From the NCBI RefSeq assembly GCF_007981265.1, contig NZ_CP034363.1:2418001-2482000 (forward strand): a stretch of 64,000 nt of DNA. Direction: 5' to 3'. Positions 29,361-36,943 of the stretch are shown in pieces. Under the pieces are notes generated by a model. It was not told the DNA's origin. It ran no database searches and was given only the letters and a program-made list of their open reading frames with translations. Position 1 is the stretch's first letter. Each line of letters begins with the position of its first letter. This stretch comes from Pantoea sp. CCBC3-3-1. GTDB taxonomy: Bacteria > Pseudomonadota > Gammaproteobacteria > Enterobacterales > Enterobacteriaceae. The position numbers and the translations under genes are program-made.

Positions 29361-30641
29361 TTAATCCCTCAACCGAACCTGACTTTTCAGCAGCGCCCAG
29401 CCGCTCACCAACGCCAGCACCATTAAATAATACCCAGGAGCGAGACTGGTTCCGGTGGCGGTGATCAGCAACGTACAGATTAGCGGCGCAAATCCGCCGA
29501 ATACGGTGACGGCAACGTTATAGGTAATGGCCATGCCGCTGGCACGGGTGCTGATGGGAAACAGATCCGCCATCATGGAGGGTACCGTGGCAAAATAAAC
29601 CGATTTCAGCAGCGCCATCCAGCCCACCAGCACCAGCAACCTTGCTGGTGTAGGATGATCAACCACCTGCGAGAACGCCGGATAGATAGTCAAAATCAAC
29701 AGCCCCAGCGAGCCCCACATCAGCGGTCTGCGACCCGTTTTTTCCGCCAGCAGCCCCATCAGCGGCGTCACCACCGTCAGGATCACGCCCGCCAGCAGCG
29801 TGGCGCTAAAGGCCGCCGAACCGGGTAAATGCAGGCTGCGTGTGGCATAGGTCGGCACATAATTCAGCATATAGTTGATGCCGGTTGAAATGACCATCAA
29901 ACCCGTCGCCAGCAGCATCAATGTTTTTTGCCGGGCAAAAAGCAGCGTAAGCGGCGAACGCACCTTTTCACGCGTCACGAAACTTTCAGGTTCATGAACG
30001 TGGCGACGGATATACAATCCTACCGGGCCAATCAGCAGGCCAAATGCAAACGGAATGCGCCATCCCCAGTCCTGAATCTGCGACTCGCTCAGCCAGTGAG
30101 TCAAGCCCAGGCCGAATGCGGAAGCCAGCAGCGTGCTGGCCCCCTGGGTAGCAAACTGCCAGCTGGCAATAAAAGCCCGTCGATGGGGAAAATGTTCCAC
30201 AAGAAATGCCGTTGAGCTGCCAAACTCACCGCCCGCGGAAAAGCCCTGAATCAACCGCGCCAGCAGGATCATTACCGGCGCAATCAGGCCAATGCTGCGC
30301 CATGACGGCATCAGCACAATGATTGCACCACCCAGCGTCATTAGGGAGATGGAAAGCAGCAGCGCTTTTTTTCGTCCGACGCGATCGGCGTAAGCGCCCA
30401 GCACCACCGCGCCCAGCGGTCGGATCAGAAAAGAGACGCCAAAGCTGCCAAAGGTCAGCAGTAGCGATACGGCAGGATCCTGCGTCGGGAAAAAAGCATG
30501 GGCAATATAGCTGGCAAAGAAGCCATAAACCGCGATATCAAACCACTCCAGCGCGTTGCCAATGCAGGTCGCGAACAGGGTTTTATACAGATTGGGCGTC
30601 GCCTGCGCCGTCTCAATCCGCCGATCTATTACGGTGCTCAT
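29361..30641 (-). CDS. MHS-type major facilitator permease
   Basis: A 426-residue transporter with 12 predicted membrane segments. NALEWFDIAVYGFFASYIA and the loop motif GAYADRVGRKKALLLS place it in the metabolite:proton symporter group (ProP, KgtP, ShiA, CitA relatives). Substrates of this group are organic acids, betaines or osmolytes; nothing in the sequence fixes which. Its ATG overlaps the stop of the upstream M20 peptidase gene by four bases (ATGA), so the permease probably imports the peptidase substrate or exports its product. Confidence 0.82.
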   Translation of the reverse strand: MSTVIDRRIETAQATPNLYKTLFATCIGNALEWFDIAVYGFFASYIAHAFFPTQDPAVSLLLTFGSFGVSFLIRPLGAVVLGAYADRVGRKKALLLSISLMTLGGAIIVLMPSWRSIGLIAPVMILLARLIQGFSAGGEFGSSTAFLVEHFPHRRAFIASWQFATQGASTLLASAFGLGLTHWLSESQIQDWGWRIPFAFGLLIGPVGLYIRRHVHEPESFVTREKVRSPLTLLFARQKTLMLLATGLMVISTGINYMLNYVPTYATRSLHLPGSAAFSATLLAGVILTVVTPLMGLLAEKTGRRPLMWGSLGLLILTIYPAFSQVVDHPTPARLLVLVGWMALLKSVYFATVPSMMADLFPISTRASGMAITYNVAVTVFGGFAPLICTLLITATGTSLAPGYYLMVLALVSGWALLKSQVRLRD

Positions 30642-32062
30642 CGCGATGCTCCCTGCTGATAGTCATGATGGCTGGCAAGCAGCTGCCCGCCCTTCTCGCC
30701 CAAATCCCACAGCAGACGCGTCATTATTTGCAGACCTTCACGCGCAATCGATTTCAGCATATGTTCATCAACGGCATGCTGACCGCAGGCAGGATAAGAG
30801 TGCGGCACCCACAGGGTGGGCAGGCCGAGAATGTGCGCAAACACATCGTTCGGCAGCGAGCCGCCGAGATTAGGCAACAGCGCGGTTTTCTTACCGCTGG
30901 TCTGCTGCATCGCGGCCAACGCCCAGTCGACCAGCGGATCGCGTGGGTCGAGCCGGGTTGCTGGCGAACCGCGCAGCACCTCAACCTCAACCTGAGCCAT
31001 GCCGTGCTTATCCAGATGCGCGCGTAGGTGCTGAGCAATATTTTCCCAGTCGGTACCGACTACAAAACGCAGCTGACAAACGGCGGTGGCGCTGCCAGGA
31101 ATGGCGTTCATCGGCTGCGCCGGGTTACCCGTGAGAAACGACAGCACTTCCAGCGTGTTCCAGCCATATAAGCGTTCAGTGGGTGTTAACCCCGCCTCGC
31201 CCCAACTTTCATCAATTTGCGGACCTTCAGCGCTGCTCACTACTTCAATATCGCTCAGGATGGCGCGGACAGCGTCGCTAATTGCGGGTGGCCTGAGCGC
31301 GCTAACCTGCAATTGTCCCCGATGATTGACCAGGCAGGCGATGGCGTTAGCGAGCTGGGTGCCCGGGTTGGAGAGCAAGCCCCCCCAGTTGCCTGAATGG
31401 TAATCTCTGTCGCGCGCCTGAATGCTCAGACGAACGTTGACCGCACCGCGCGAGCCAAGAAACAGCGTCGGGCGATCGGCGCTGAGCCTTGGCCCGTCAG
31501 AGGCGATAAAAATATCGGCGCTAAGCAGCTGCTGATGGTCACGACAGATTTGTGCAAGGCCAGGCGAGCTGATCTCCTCGCCCATTTCAAACAGGAATTT
31601 GCAGTTAAAGCCTAACCGACCGCCGCGTGCGGCAAAAATCTGCTCCAGCGCGGCAATGTTAACCGAATGCTGGCCTTTATTATCGGCGCTGCCGCGGCCG
31701 TACCAGCGATCGCCCTCTTCGGTCAGTTCCCACGGGGAAAGCCCTTCGCGCCAGTTTGCATCATCGCCAAAAACCACATCGCCATGCCCATAGCACAGCA
31801 GCGTGGGCAAACTGGCGTCTTCGATTTTGGTTGCCAACAGAAATGGTCGGCGCGGCGCCTGAGGATTGGCAATAGGGGTCAGTTCAAAGCCCAGCGCCTG
31901 CATTGCCGGGCTGATCTCTTCTTGCAGATAGCGTTGCAGTTCCGCGTCGCGATCGTCTCGCTGGCTCTCGGAACGAATCGCGATGCGGCGCGCCAGCGTT
32001 TGCTGGAATTTGCCGCTGTCGAAATAGGCTGCCGCCTGTTTTACCGCCTGTTCAGCTGTCAT
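30638..32062 (-). CDS. M20-family metallopeptidase
   Basis: The 474-residue enzyme carries the two-zinc site of the M20 family: CYGHGDVV, RGSADNKGQH, and the acidic pair in EMGEEISSPG, with a final His in HSYPACGQHAVDEH. The lid/dimer domain lies between. Members hydrolyse dipeptides, N-acyl amino acids or carbamoyl compounds in the cytoplasm. I placed the start at MTAEQAVKQAAAYF; an 84-codon upstream extension runs into the divergent regulator and lacks family character. It forms a translationally coupled pair with the MHS permease and is divergent from a LysR regulator, a standard layout for inducible uptake and hydrolysis of one compound. Confidence 0.85.
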   Translation of the reverse strand: MTAEQAVKQAAAYFDSGKFQQTLARRIAIRSESQRDDRDAELQRYLQEEISPAMQALGFELTPIANPQAPRRPFLLATKIEDASLPTLLCYGHGDVVFGDDANWREGLSPWELTEEGDRWYGRGSADNKGQHSVNIAALEQIFAARGGRLGFNCKFLFEMGEEISSPGLAQICRDHQQLLSADIFIASDGPRLSADRPTLFLGSRGAVNVRLSIQARDRDYHSGNWGGLLSNPGTQLANAIACLVNHRGQLQVSALRPPAISDAVRAILSDIEVVSSAEGPQIDESWGEAGLTPTERLYGWNTLEVLSFLTGNPAQPMNAIPGSATAVCQLRFVVGTDWENIAQHLRAHLDKHGMAQVEVEVLRGSPATRLDPRDPLVDWALAAMQQTSGKKTALLPNLGGSLPNDVFAHILGLPTLWVPHSYPACGQHAVDEHMLKSIAREGLQIMTRLLWDLGEKGGQLLASHHDYQQGASR

Positions 32063-32220
32063 AAATCTGCCCCGATGTGTTTGCATTGTGATTTTGTTAT
32101 GCAGACCATCTAAGCTAAAATCGCGCTTTGCCACAATTATTAAAATATCAAACAAGCGTTGCTTAAAAAGCAATGCCCGGCTGCACGAAAACGCGGCATG
32201 CACTATAAAGAGGCACAGCG

Positions 32221-33126
32221 ATGCACAGTTCGGAAATTCGCTATTTTCTGGCCGTCGCCAGTAGCGGTTCGTTAAGCGCCGCCAGCCAGCAGCTATTTGT
32301 GGCTGTGTCGGCAATCAGCCGCCAAATCCAGCGGCTGGAAGCGGAAATCGGCACGCCGTTATTCGATCGTCACGCGCGGGGAATGGTGCTGAATGATGCA
32401 GGCAGGATTTTTGAGAGCCATGTGCGTCGAAGCATGCTGGGAATGGACCAGGCCCTGGCGGAGATTAAAGGCCTGAAGGCGGTGCGACGTACGGCGCTGC
32501 GTCTGGCCTGTACCGACGGGATGGCGTTCAGCTTGTTACCCACGCTGTGCTCGCAGTTTCGCCAGCTACATCCGGCGGTCAGTTTTACGCTGACAGTCAG
32601 TAGCACCTTAGGCGTGGCAGAAATCCTGCGCCAGGGGGAATGTGACGTGGCTTTCCAGTTTAGCCTGCAACCGGAGCGAGGCGTGAACGTGGTAGGGTCC
32701 TGGCCCGCGCCGGTACTGATGGTGATGAATGAACACCATCCGCTGGCGACAAAGCCTTTTCAACTGCGCGACTTAACGGCGTTCCCCGTTGCCCTTCCCG
32801 ATCAGGGCACCACCGTGCGGCAGCTTTTCGAACTCTCCTGCCAGATGAGCGGCACGTTTATCGAACCGGTGCTGACCTGCAATAACTTCAGTACGCTGTA
32901 TAGCTTTTTGCTGCAAAATCCGCAGGCCATCACCCTTTGCAGCCAGTTTACCGTGCTGTATCAGGCAAAAGAACATGGCCTGCTGCTGCGCTCGCTGGGC
33001 ATCGATCAGCTTACCCAGCGAACGTTGCAGGTACAGACAGTCTCTGGCCGCCAGCAATCGGCGGCGCTAAGTCTGTTTTTGACGTTTGTTGCCAAAGAGC
33101 TGGAGTTACAAAGCGCGCTTTTTTAG
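32221..33126 (+). CDS. LysR-family regulator divergent from M20/MHS pair
   Basis: A 301-residue LysR protein: N-terminal winged helix ([36 protein letters not shown]) and a periplasmic-binding-like effector domain. It is divergent from the peptidase/permease operon with a 158-base shared region and is the probable effector-dependent regulator of that pair. The sensor kinase gene begins less than 100 bases downstream on the same strand but belongs functionally to the microcompartment locus. Confidence 0.85.
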   Translation: MHSSEIRYFLAVASSGSLSAASQQLFVAVSAISRQIQRLEAEIGTPLFDRHARGMVLNDAGRIFESHVRRSMLGMDQALAEIKGLKAVRRTALRLACTDGMAFSLLPTLCSQFRQLHPAVSFTLTVSSTLGVAEILRQGECDVAFQFSLQPERGVNVVGSWPAPVLMVMNEHHPLATKPFQLRDLTAFPVALPDQGTTVRQLFELSCQMSGTFIEPVLTCNNFSTLYSFLLQNPQAITLCSQFTVLYQAKEHGLLLRSLGIDQLTQRTLQVQTVSGRQQSAALSLFLTFVAKELELQSALF

Positions 33127-33208
33127 CTGTGAGCATGCTCAATATTTACCAGGCCGAACCCGGTTACATTTCATGATGCACGGAGAAATGTTGCTACGGA
33201 CGGGTGTC

Positions 33209-34483
33209 ATGAAATCACGCTATACGCTTTCAGAATTTTTAGATGTGGCCAGGCTGCAAACATTGCAGGACAATTTTAGCCAGTCAATGATGATTGCACT
33301 GGTGGTCGTTGATGAAACAGGCGCGCCCGTAACCTCCCCGAGCGGCTTTTCTGACTTTTGCTTAAGGGCGCGCGCGCATCCCAACCGGGCGACATACTGT
33401 TATCAGAGTGATAATGCAGGAGGCCGTGCCGCTATGCTGGCTGGTAAGCCGGTCGTGTATCGCTGCTGCTGTGGTTTCGTTGAGTTTGCCGTTCCTATCA
33501 TGATTAACGGCCACTATCTTGGCGCGTTTATTGCCGGACAGGTCAACGTAGAAAAGGAGAAAGAGCAGACCATTCCTTATATTTTGCATAACCGCCCGGT
33601 TATGCCGGATAACCCGTGGCCGATCGATCGTAATCACACAACGCCGCGCATGCCTTATCAACGTCTGGAGTCTACAGCGCGCACGCTGTTACAAGTGGCT
33701 TCCTACCTTGTTGAGCAAGCCTGGACCAATACGGTGCAGCGGGAACTCCATCAGAAGGAGCGGGAACTCTCCGAGGCGCTGCACAAGCGTATCGAAATTG
33801 AACGCTCATTGCATGAAGCGGAATTTAAGGCGCTCTCCTATCAAATCAATCCGCACTTTTTATTTAATATTTTAAATACCATCAGCCGGCTGGCTTTTCT
33901 TGAAAATGCGCAGCGTACGGAAGCGATGGTACATGACTTCTCCGATATGATGCGTTATTTGCTGCGTAAAAATAACCAGCAATTCATTACGCTGGGACAG
34001 GAAATAAACTATGTAAAAAGTTATCTTTCGGTGCAGAAAGTGAGAATGGCAGATCGCTTCACGTATCAGTTTGACATAGACGAAAAATATTTTTCCGTGC
34101 TGTGCCCTTTTCTGTTCCTGCAACCGCTGATAGAAAATTTTTTTAACTATGTCGTTGAGCCTCGCGAGGTGAAAAGCTCCTTACTGATCCGCGCCATGGA
34201 TAATGGTCACGATATCATTATTGACGTAACAGACAATGGCGATGGAATTTCACCTGAGGATATCGAAAATATTCTTTCGGGCAGGAAAAAACGGCAACAG
34301 GGCAGTATCGGAATAAGCAATATTCAGGAAAGAATGCGGTTATTGTTCGGACAAGACGATGCGTTGACCATTAACAGCGCGTATCGGCCGATGATGGGGA
34401 CAACGGTGTCCGTGCGTTTTCATCTGCATTCACCCCCCGCTAAGGAGAGCAATGATGTACCATATCGTGATCGTGGAAGATGA
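33209..34483 (+). CDS. PocR-domain LytS-type sensor histidine kinase
   Basis: The N-terminal ~170 residues form a PocR sensory domain ([20 protein letters not shown], then a Cys-rich stretch [15 protein letters not shown]), known from PocR, the 1,2-propanediol-responsive regulator of pdu/cob. A helical linker leads to a His_kinase domain with the phospho-acceptor His in [13 protein letters not shown] and an ATPase lid with [15 protein letters not shown] and [12 protein letters not shown]. No membrane segment is present, so it senses a cytoplasmic ligand. Its 3' end overlaps the response regulator gene by about 30 bases. The start is uncertain: ATGs at 33173, 33176 and 33188 are also possible, and none has an ideal ribosome site. 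Confidence 0.87.
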   Translation: MKSRYTLSEFLDVARLQTLQDNFSQSMMIALVVVDETGAPVTSPSGFSDFCLRARAHPNRATYCYQSDNAGGRAAMLAGKPVVYRCCCGFVEFAVPIMINGHYLGAFIAGQVNVEKEKEQTIPYILHNRPVMPDNPWPIDRNHTTPRMPYQRLESTARTLLQVASYLVEQAWTNTVQRELHQKERELSEALHKRIEIERSLHEAEFKALSYQINPHFLFNILNTISRLAFLENAQRTEAMVHDFSDMMRYLLRKNNQQFITLGQEINYVKSYLSVQKVRMADRFTYQFDIDEKYFSVLCPFLFLQPLIENFFNYVVEPREVKSSLLIRAMDNGHDIIIDVTDNGDGISPEDIENILSGRKKRQQGSIGISNIQERMRLLFGQDDALTINSAYRPMMGTTVSVRFHLHSPPAKESNDVPYRDRGR

Positions 34484-35516
34484 GCTGATAGAGTCGGAAT
34501 CGCTGCATCGTATTGTGAGCCAGAGCGTAAGCAATGCGGAGATTTATCTGGCCCGCACAGGGCGCGAAGCCATGCAGCTGATCGATCAACTCAGCCATAT
34601 CAATATGATGCTGGTGGATATCAATATCCCTTTACCGAATGGCCAGCAAGTTATTGAGTATCTGCGACAGCAAGGCAAAGAAACCCGCGTTATCGTGATT
34701 ACGGCTAATGATGACTTTACCCTTATACGCAGCATGTTTAACCTGAAGGTTGATGATTATTTACTCAAGCCGGTTAAGCAATGCCTGCTTAGTGAGTCGG
34801 TCAGAAATAATTTGCGCATCAGTAAAAATGAAATTGCGGCAGCGATTGCGCTGAAAGCACATATTTCCGGTTTGATAGAAAGCGGCGATTATACGCAGTG
34901 GCATAATTTTCTTTTCGGCCTGATGGAGCAAAGCGGTGACGGTGCAGCCGCTTCAGATAATGGCAAAAGCCTGGCGGAAGCGCTGGAAGTCTTGCAACAA
35001 TATGTTGTTGCCGAAAATGAAAAACTGGCTGGCTGCCATGAAAAAATCGGACAGATTATTCTGCTCCTTCACCAACAGGGTTTGGCCGGACATCATTACC
35101 GTTTTATGATCGCTGCATTACTGGAAGTCAGCGCCACTATATACGATCTTTTTTTCAGACGAAATTACCGCCACCTCGATTTTATCGCCCGGGCAAAGTT
35201 TCATATTGAAAGAAATATTTCAGGAAATATGACCCTTGATAGCATCGCGGAAAAATCTTTTGTCAGTCCCTGCTACCTTAGCAGAACATTTAAAAAAAAT
35301 ACCGGCATTGGCTTTGCCCTTTATATTACGCGTCGTAAAATCAAACTGGCTAAGTCGCTGCTAATGCACAGCGACCTCAATGTTAACGCTATTGCCCTTG
35401 AACTGGCGTGGCAGGACGCAAATTACTTTTGCCGCATTTTCAAAAAAGAAACCGGCATGGCCCCTTCTGATTTCCGCAGAAAGAGAGCAAAAAAATCCAC
35501 ACTGTCGACAACATAG
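34452..35516 (+). CDS. Response regulator with AraC-type output domain
   Basis: The 354-residue protein has an N-terminal receiver domain ([14 protein letters not shown], acceptor Asp in [12 protein letters not shown], Lys in YLLKPVKQ), a linker of about 100 residues, and a C-terminal AraC double helix-turn-helix ([27 protein letters not shown] and [26 protein letters not shown]). It should be phosphorylated by the PocR-domain kinase just upstream and activate microcompartment transcription. Start at 34452 or 34455, after AAGGAG. A shell-protein gene follows 178 bases downstream on the same strand, supporting the regulatory assignment. Confidence 0.88.
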   Translation: MMYHIVIVEDELIESESLHRIVSQSVSNAEIYLARTGREAMQLIDQLSHINMMLVDINIPLPNGQQVIEYLRQQGKETRVIVITANDDFTLIRSMFNLKVDDYLLKPVKQCLLSESVRNNLRISKNEIAAAIALKAHISGLIESGDYTQWHNFLFGLMEQSGDGAAASDNGKSLAEALEVLQQYVVAENEKLAGCHEKIGQIILLLHQQGLAGHHYRFMIAALLEVSATIYDLFFRRNYRHLDFIARAKFHIERNISGNMTLDSIAEKSFVSPCYLSRTFKKNTGIGFALYITRRKIKLAKSLLMHSDLNVNAIALELAWQDANYFCRIFKKETGMAPSDFRRKRAKKSTLSTT

Positions 35517-35694
35517 TTTACCGCCAGTGTGGAGTGGCCCCGTTAAAATGCGGTTTCGCCTTGCTGCTGGTTTTACAGGAAGTTGCCGAACGGCGTCCTG
35601 ATGCCTGGGGCGTGTTGCCCCTTATCCGGCCGCCACGCTGTGCGGTGACGCCCGCCTCTGGCGCGGCGCTTGACCTCATAAAAAGGAGAATAGT

Positions 35695-36009
35695 ATGTCA
35701 GGGAAAAGCCTGGGATTAATTGAAGCCGTCGGGCTGGCGGCAGCGATAAAAGCCGCCGATGCCGCGCTGAAAGCAGCCAACGTCACGCTGGCTGGCTATG
35801 AGCTCACCAAAGGCGGCGGTCTGGTGACGCTAAAAATGCAGGGAGATGTTGGCGCAGTCAATGCCGCGATTGCAGCAGGGGCGGCAGCGCTAAAGGAAGC
35901 CGACCAGCTTTATTCACACCTGATCATTGCCCACAGTGCGGAAGGTGTGGAAAGTTTTATCCAGTCTGCTGAAACGGTGTTAACCCCCGATTTGGCAGGA
36001 AAGCCCTGA
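35695..36009 (+). CDS. Hexameric BMC shell protein (BMC-H), variant pore
   Basis: A 104-residue single-domain shell protein: SLGLIEAVGLAAAIKAADAALKAANVTLAGYE, then a pore loop containing TKGGG, then VTLKMQGDVGAVNAAIAAGAAAL. The C-terminal tail is longer than in PduA. The loop differs from the KIGSG of the PduA/J-like protein at 42071 and is one residue longer, so the pore should have different properties. It lies on the strand opposite to the rest of the shell genes, behind the two-component system, and its 3' end overlaps the 3' end of the activase gene by 30 bases. A good ribosome site (AAAAGGAG) precedes the ATG. Confidence 0.92.
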   Translation: MSGKSLGLIEAVGLAAAIKAADAALKAANVTLAGYELTKGGGLVTLKMQGDVGAVNAAIAAGAAALKEADQLYSHLIIAHSAEGVESFIQSAETVLTPDLAGKP

Positions 36010-36897
36010 CGCTTCGATTTCCGCCTGCAATAGCGCCATCCTGTTTTCATCCGGCTGAGCGATATTCGCCAGTGAATAATCCCGACCCAGCAGAGCGTAT
36101 TTGTTCTCACCGAAGCTGTGATAAGGCAGCAGGTGAAGGGTGTCGACACGGGACATCAGTCGGGCAAATTCGGCAATACTGCGCATCTCTTGCGGATTAT
36201 CGTTAACACCAGGGATCACCGGCACGCGCACTACCGTTTGGGTAATAAAAGAAATTCGAATCAGATTTTCCAGAATACGCTGGTTACTGACACCCGTAAA
36301 AGACGCGTGTACCTGAGGATTAATCGCTTTAATATCCGTCAGGGCAAGATCCACCCAGGGAAAAACCTGCTCTATCACTTCCCGGCTGGCCATGCCCGTC
36401 GTTTCAATCGCCGTGTGCCAGCCCCGTTCTTTACAGGCTTTAAGCAACTCGCGGGCAAATACCGGCTGCGCCAGCGGCTCGCCACCAGAGAGGGTGATCC
36501 CACCGCCCGACCGCCGGAAAAGGTTTTCCTCTTTTTGCAGTTCGAGCATCACGGCCGCCACCGTCATGCGCTTCCCTTTCATTTCCAGCGCCGCGGTCGG
36601 ACAGACCTGCGTACACTCACCGCACTGAATACAGCGTTCCCGATCGATAAAGAAGCGATTGCGGGTGGAAATAGCCTGCTGACTGCAAACTGCGATGCAC
36701 TTTCCACACTCAATGCAGTCATTTTTTTTATAAATCACTTCCGGCTGAGGCCGCTGCGATTCCGGGTTGCTGCACCATTTACAGGCCAGCGGGCAGCCTT
36801 TAAGAAAAGGGATGGTGCGTATACCCGGCCCGTCATGCAGAGAGTAGCGTTGAATATTAAAAAGTACGCCTTCCGCGTGGTAATCGACTTTATCCAT
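35980..36897 (-). CDS. Glycyl radical enzyme activase (radical SAM)
   Basis: A 305-residue activating enzyme. The radical-SAM cluster motif is FLKGCPLACKWCSNPES (Cx3Cx2C). Two ferredoxin-type 4Fe-4S motifs follow, CIECGKCIAVC and CIQCGECTQVCP, the layout seen in activases of diol dehydratases and choline lyase rather than of classic pyruvate formate-lyase. GGITLSGGEPLAQ binds SAM. It generates the glycyl radical on the enzyme encoded 46 bases upstream. I chose MDKVDYHAEG as start, preceded by AAGGA; a 36-codon extension into the upstream gene is unlikely. Oxygen-sensitive, hence anaerobic. Confidence 0.93.
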   Translation of the reverse strand: MDKVDYHAEGVLFNIQRYSLHDGPGIRTIPFLKGCPLACKWCSNPESQRPQPEVIYKKNDCIECGKCIAVCSQQAISTRNRFFIDRERCIQCGECTQVCPTAALEMKGKRMTVAAVMLELQKEENLFRRSGGGITLSGGEPLAQPVFARELLKACKERGWHTAIETTGMASREVIEQVFPWVDLALTDIKAINPQVHASFTGVSNQRILENLIRISFITQTVVRVPVIPGVNDNPQEMRSIAEFARLMSRVDTLHLLPYHSFGENKYALLGRDYSLANIAQPDENRMALLQAEIEASGLSCQIGG

Positions 36898-36943
36898 ATC
36901 CTGTCCTTTTTTATGCGAGCCACTCCCTGGCCCGCTGTCCTGT

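Noticed and set aside
32063..32314. N-terminal extension of the M20 peptidase
   Set aside because: It overlaps the divergent LysR gene and precedes the conserved family start.
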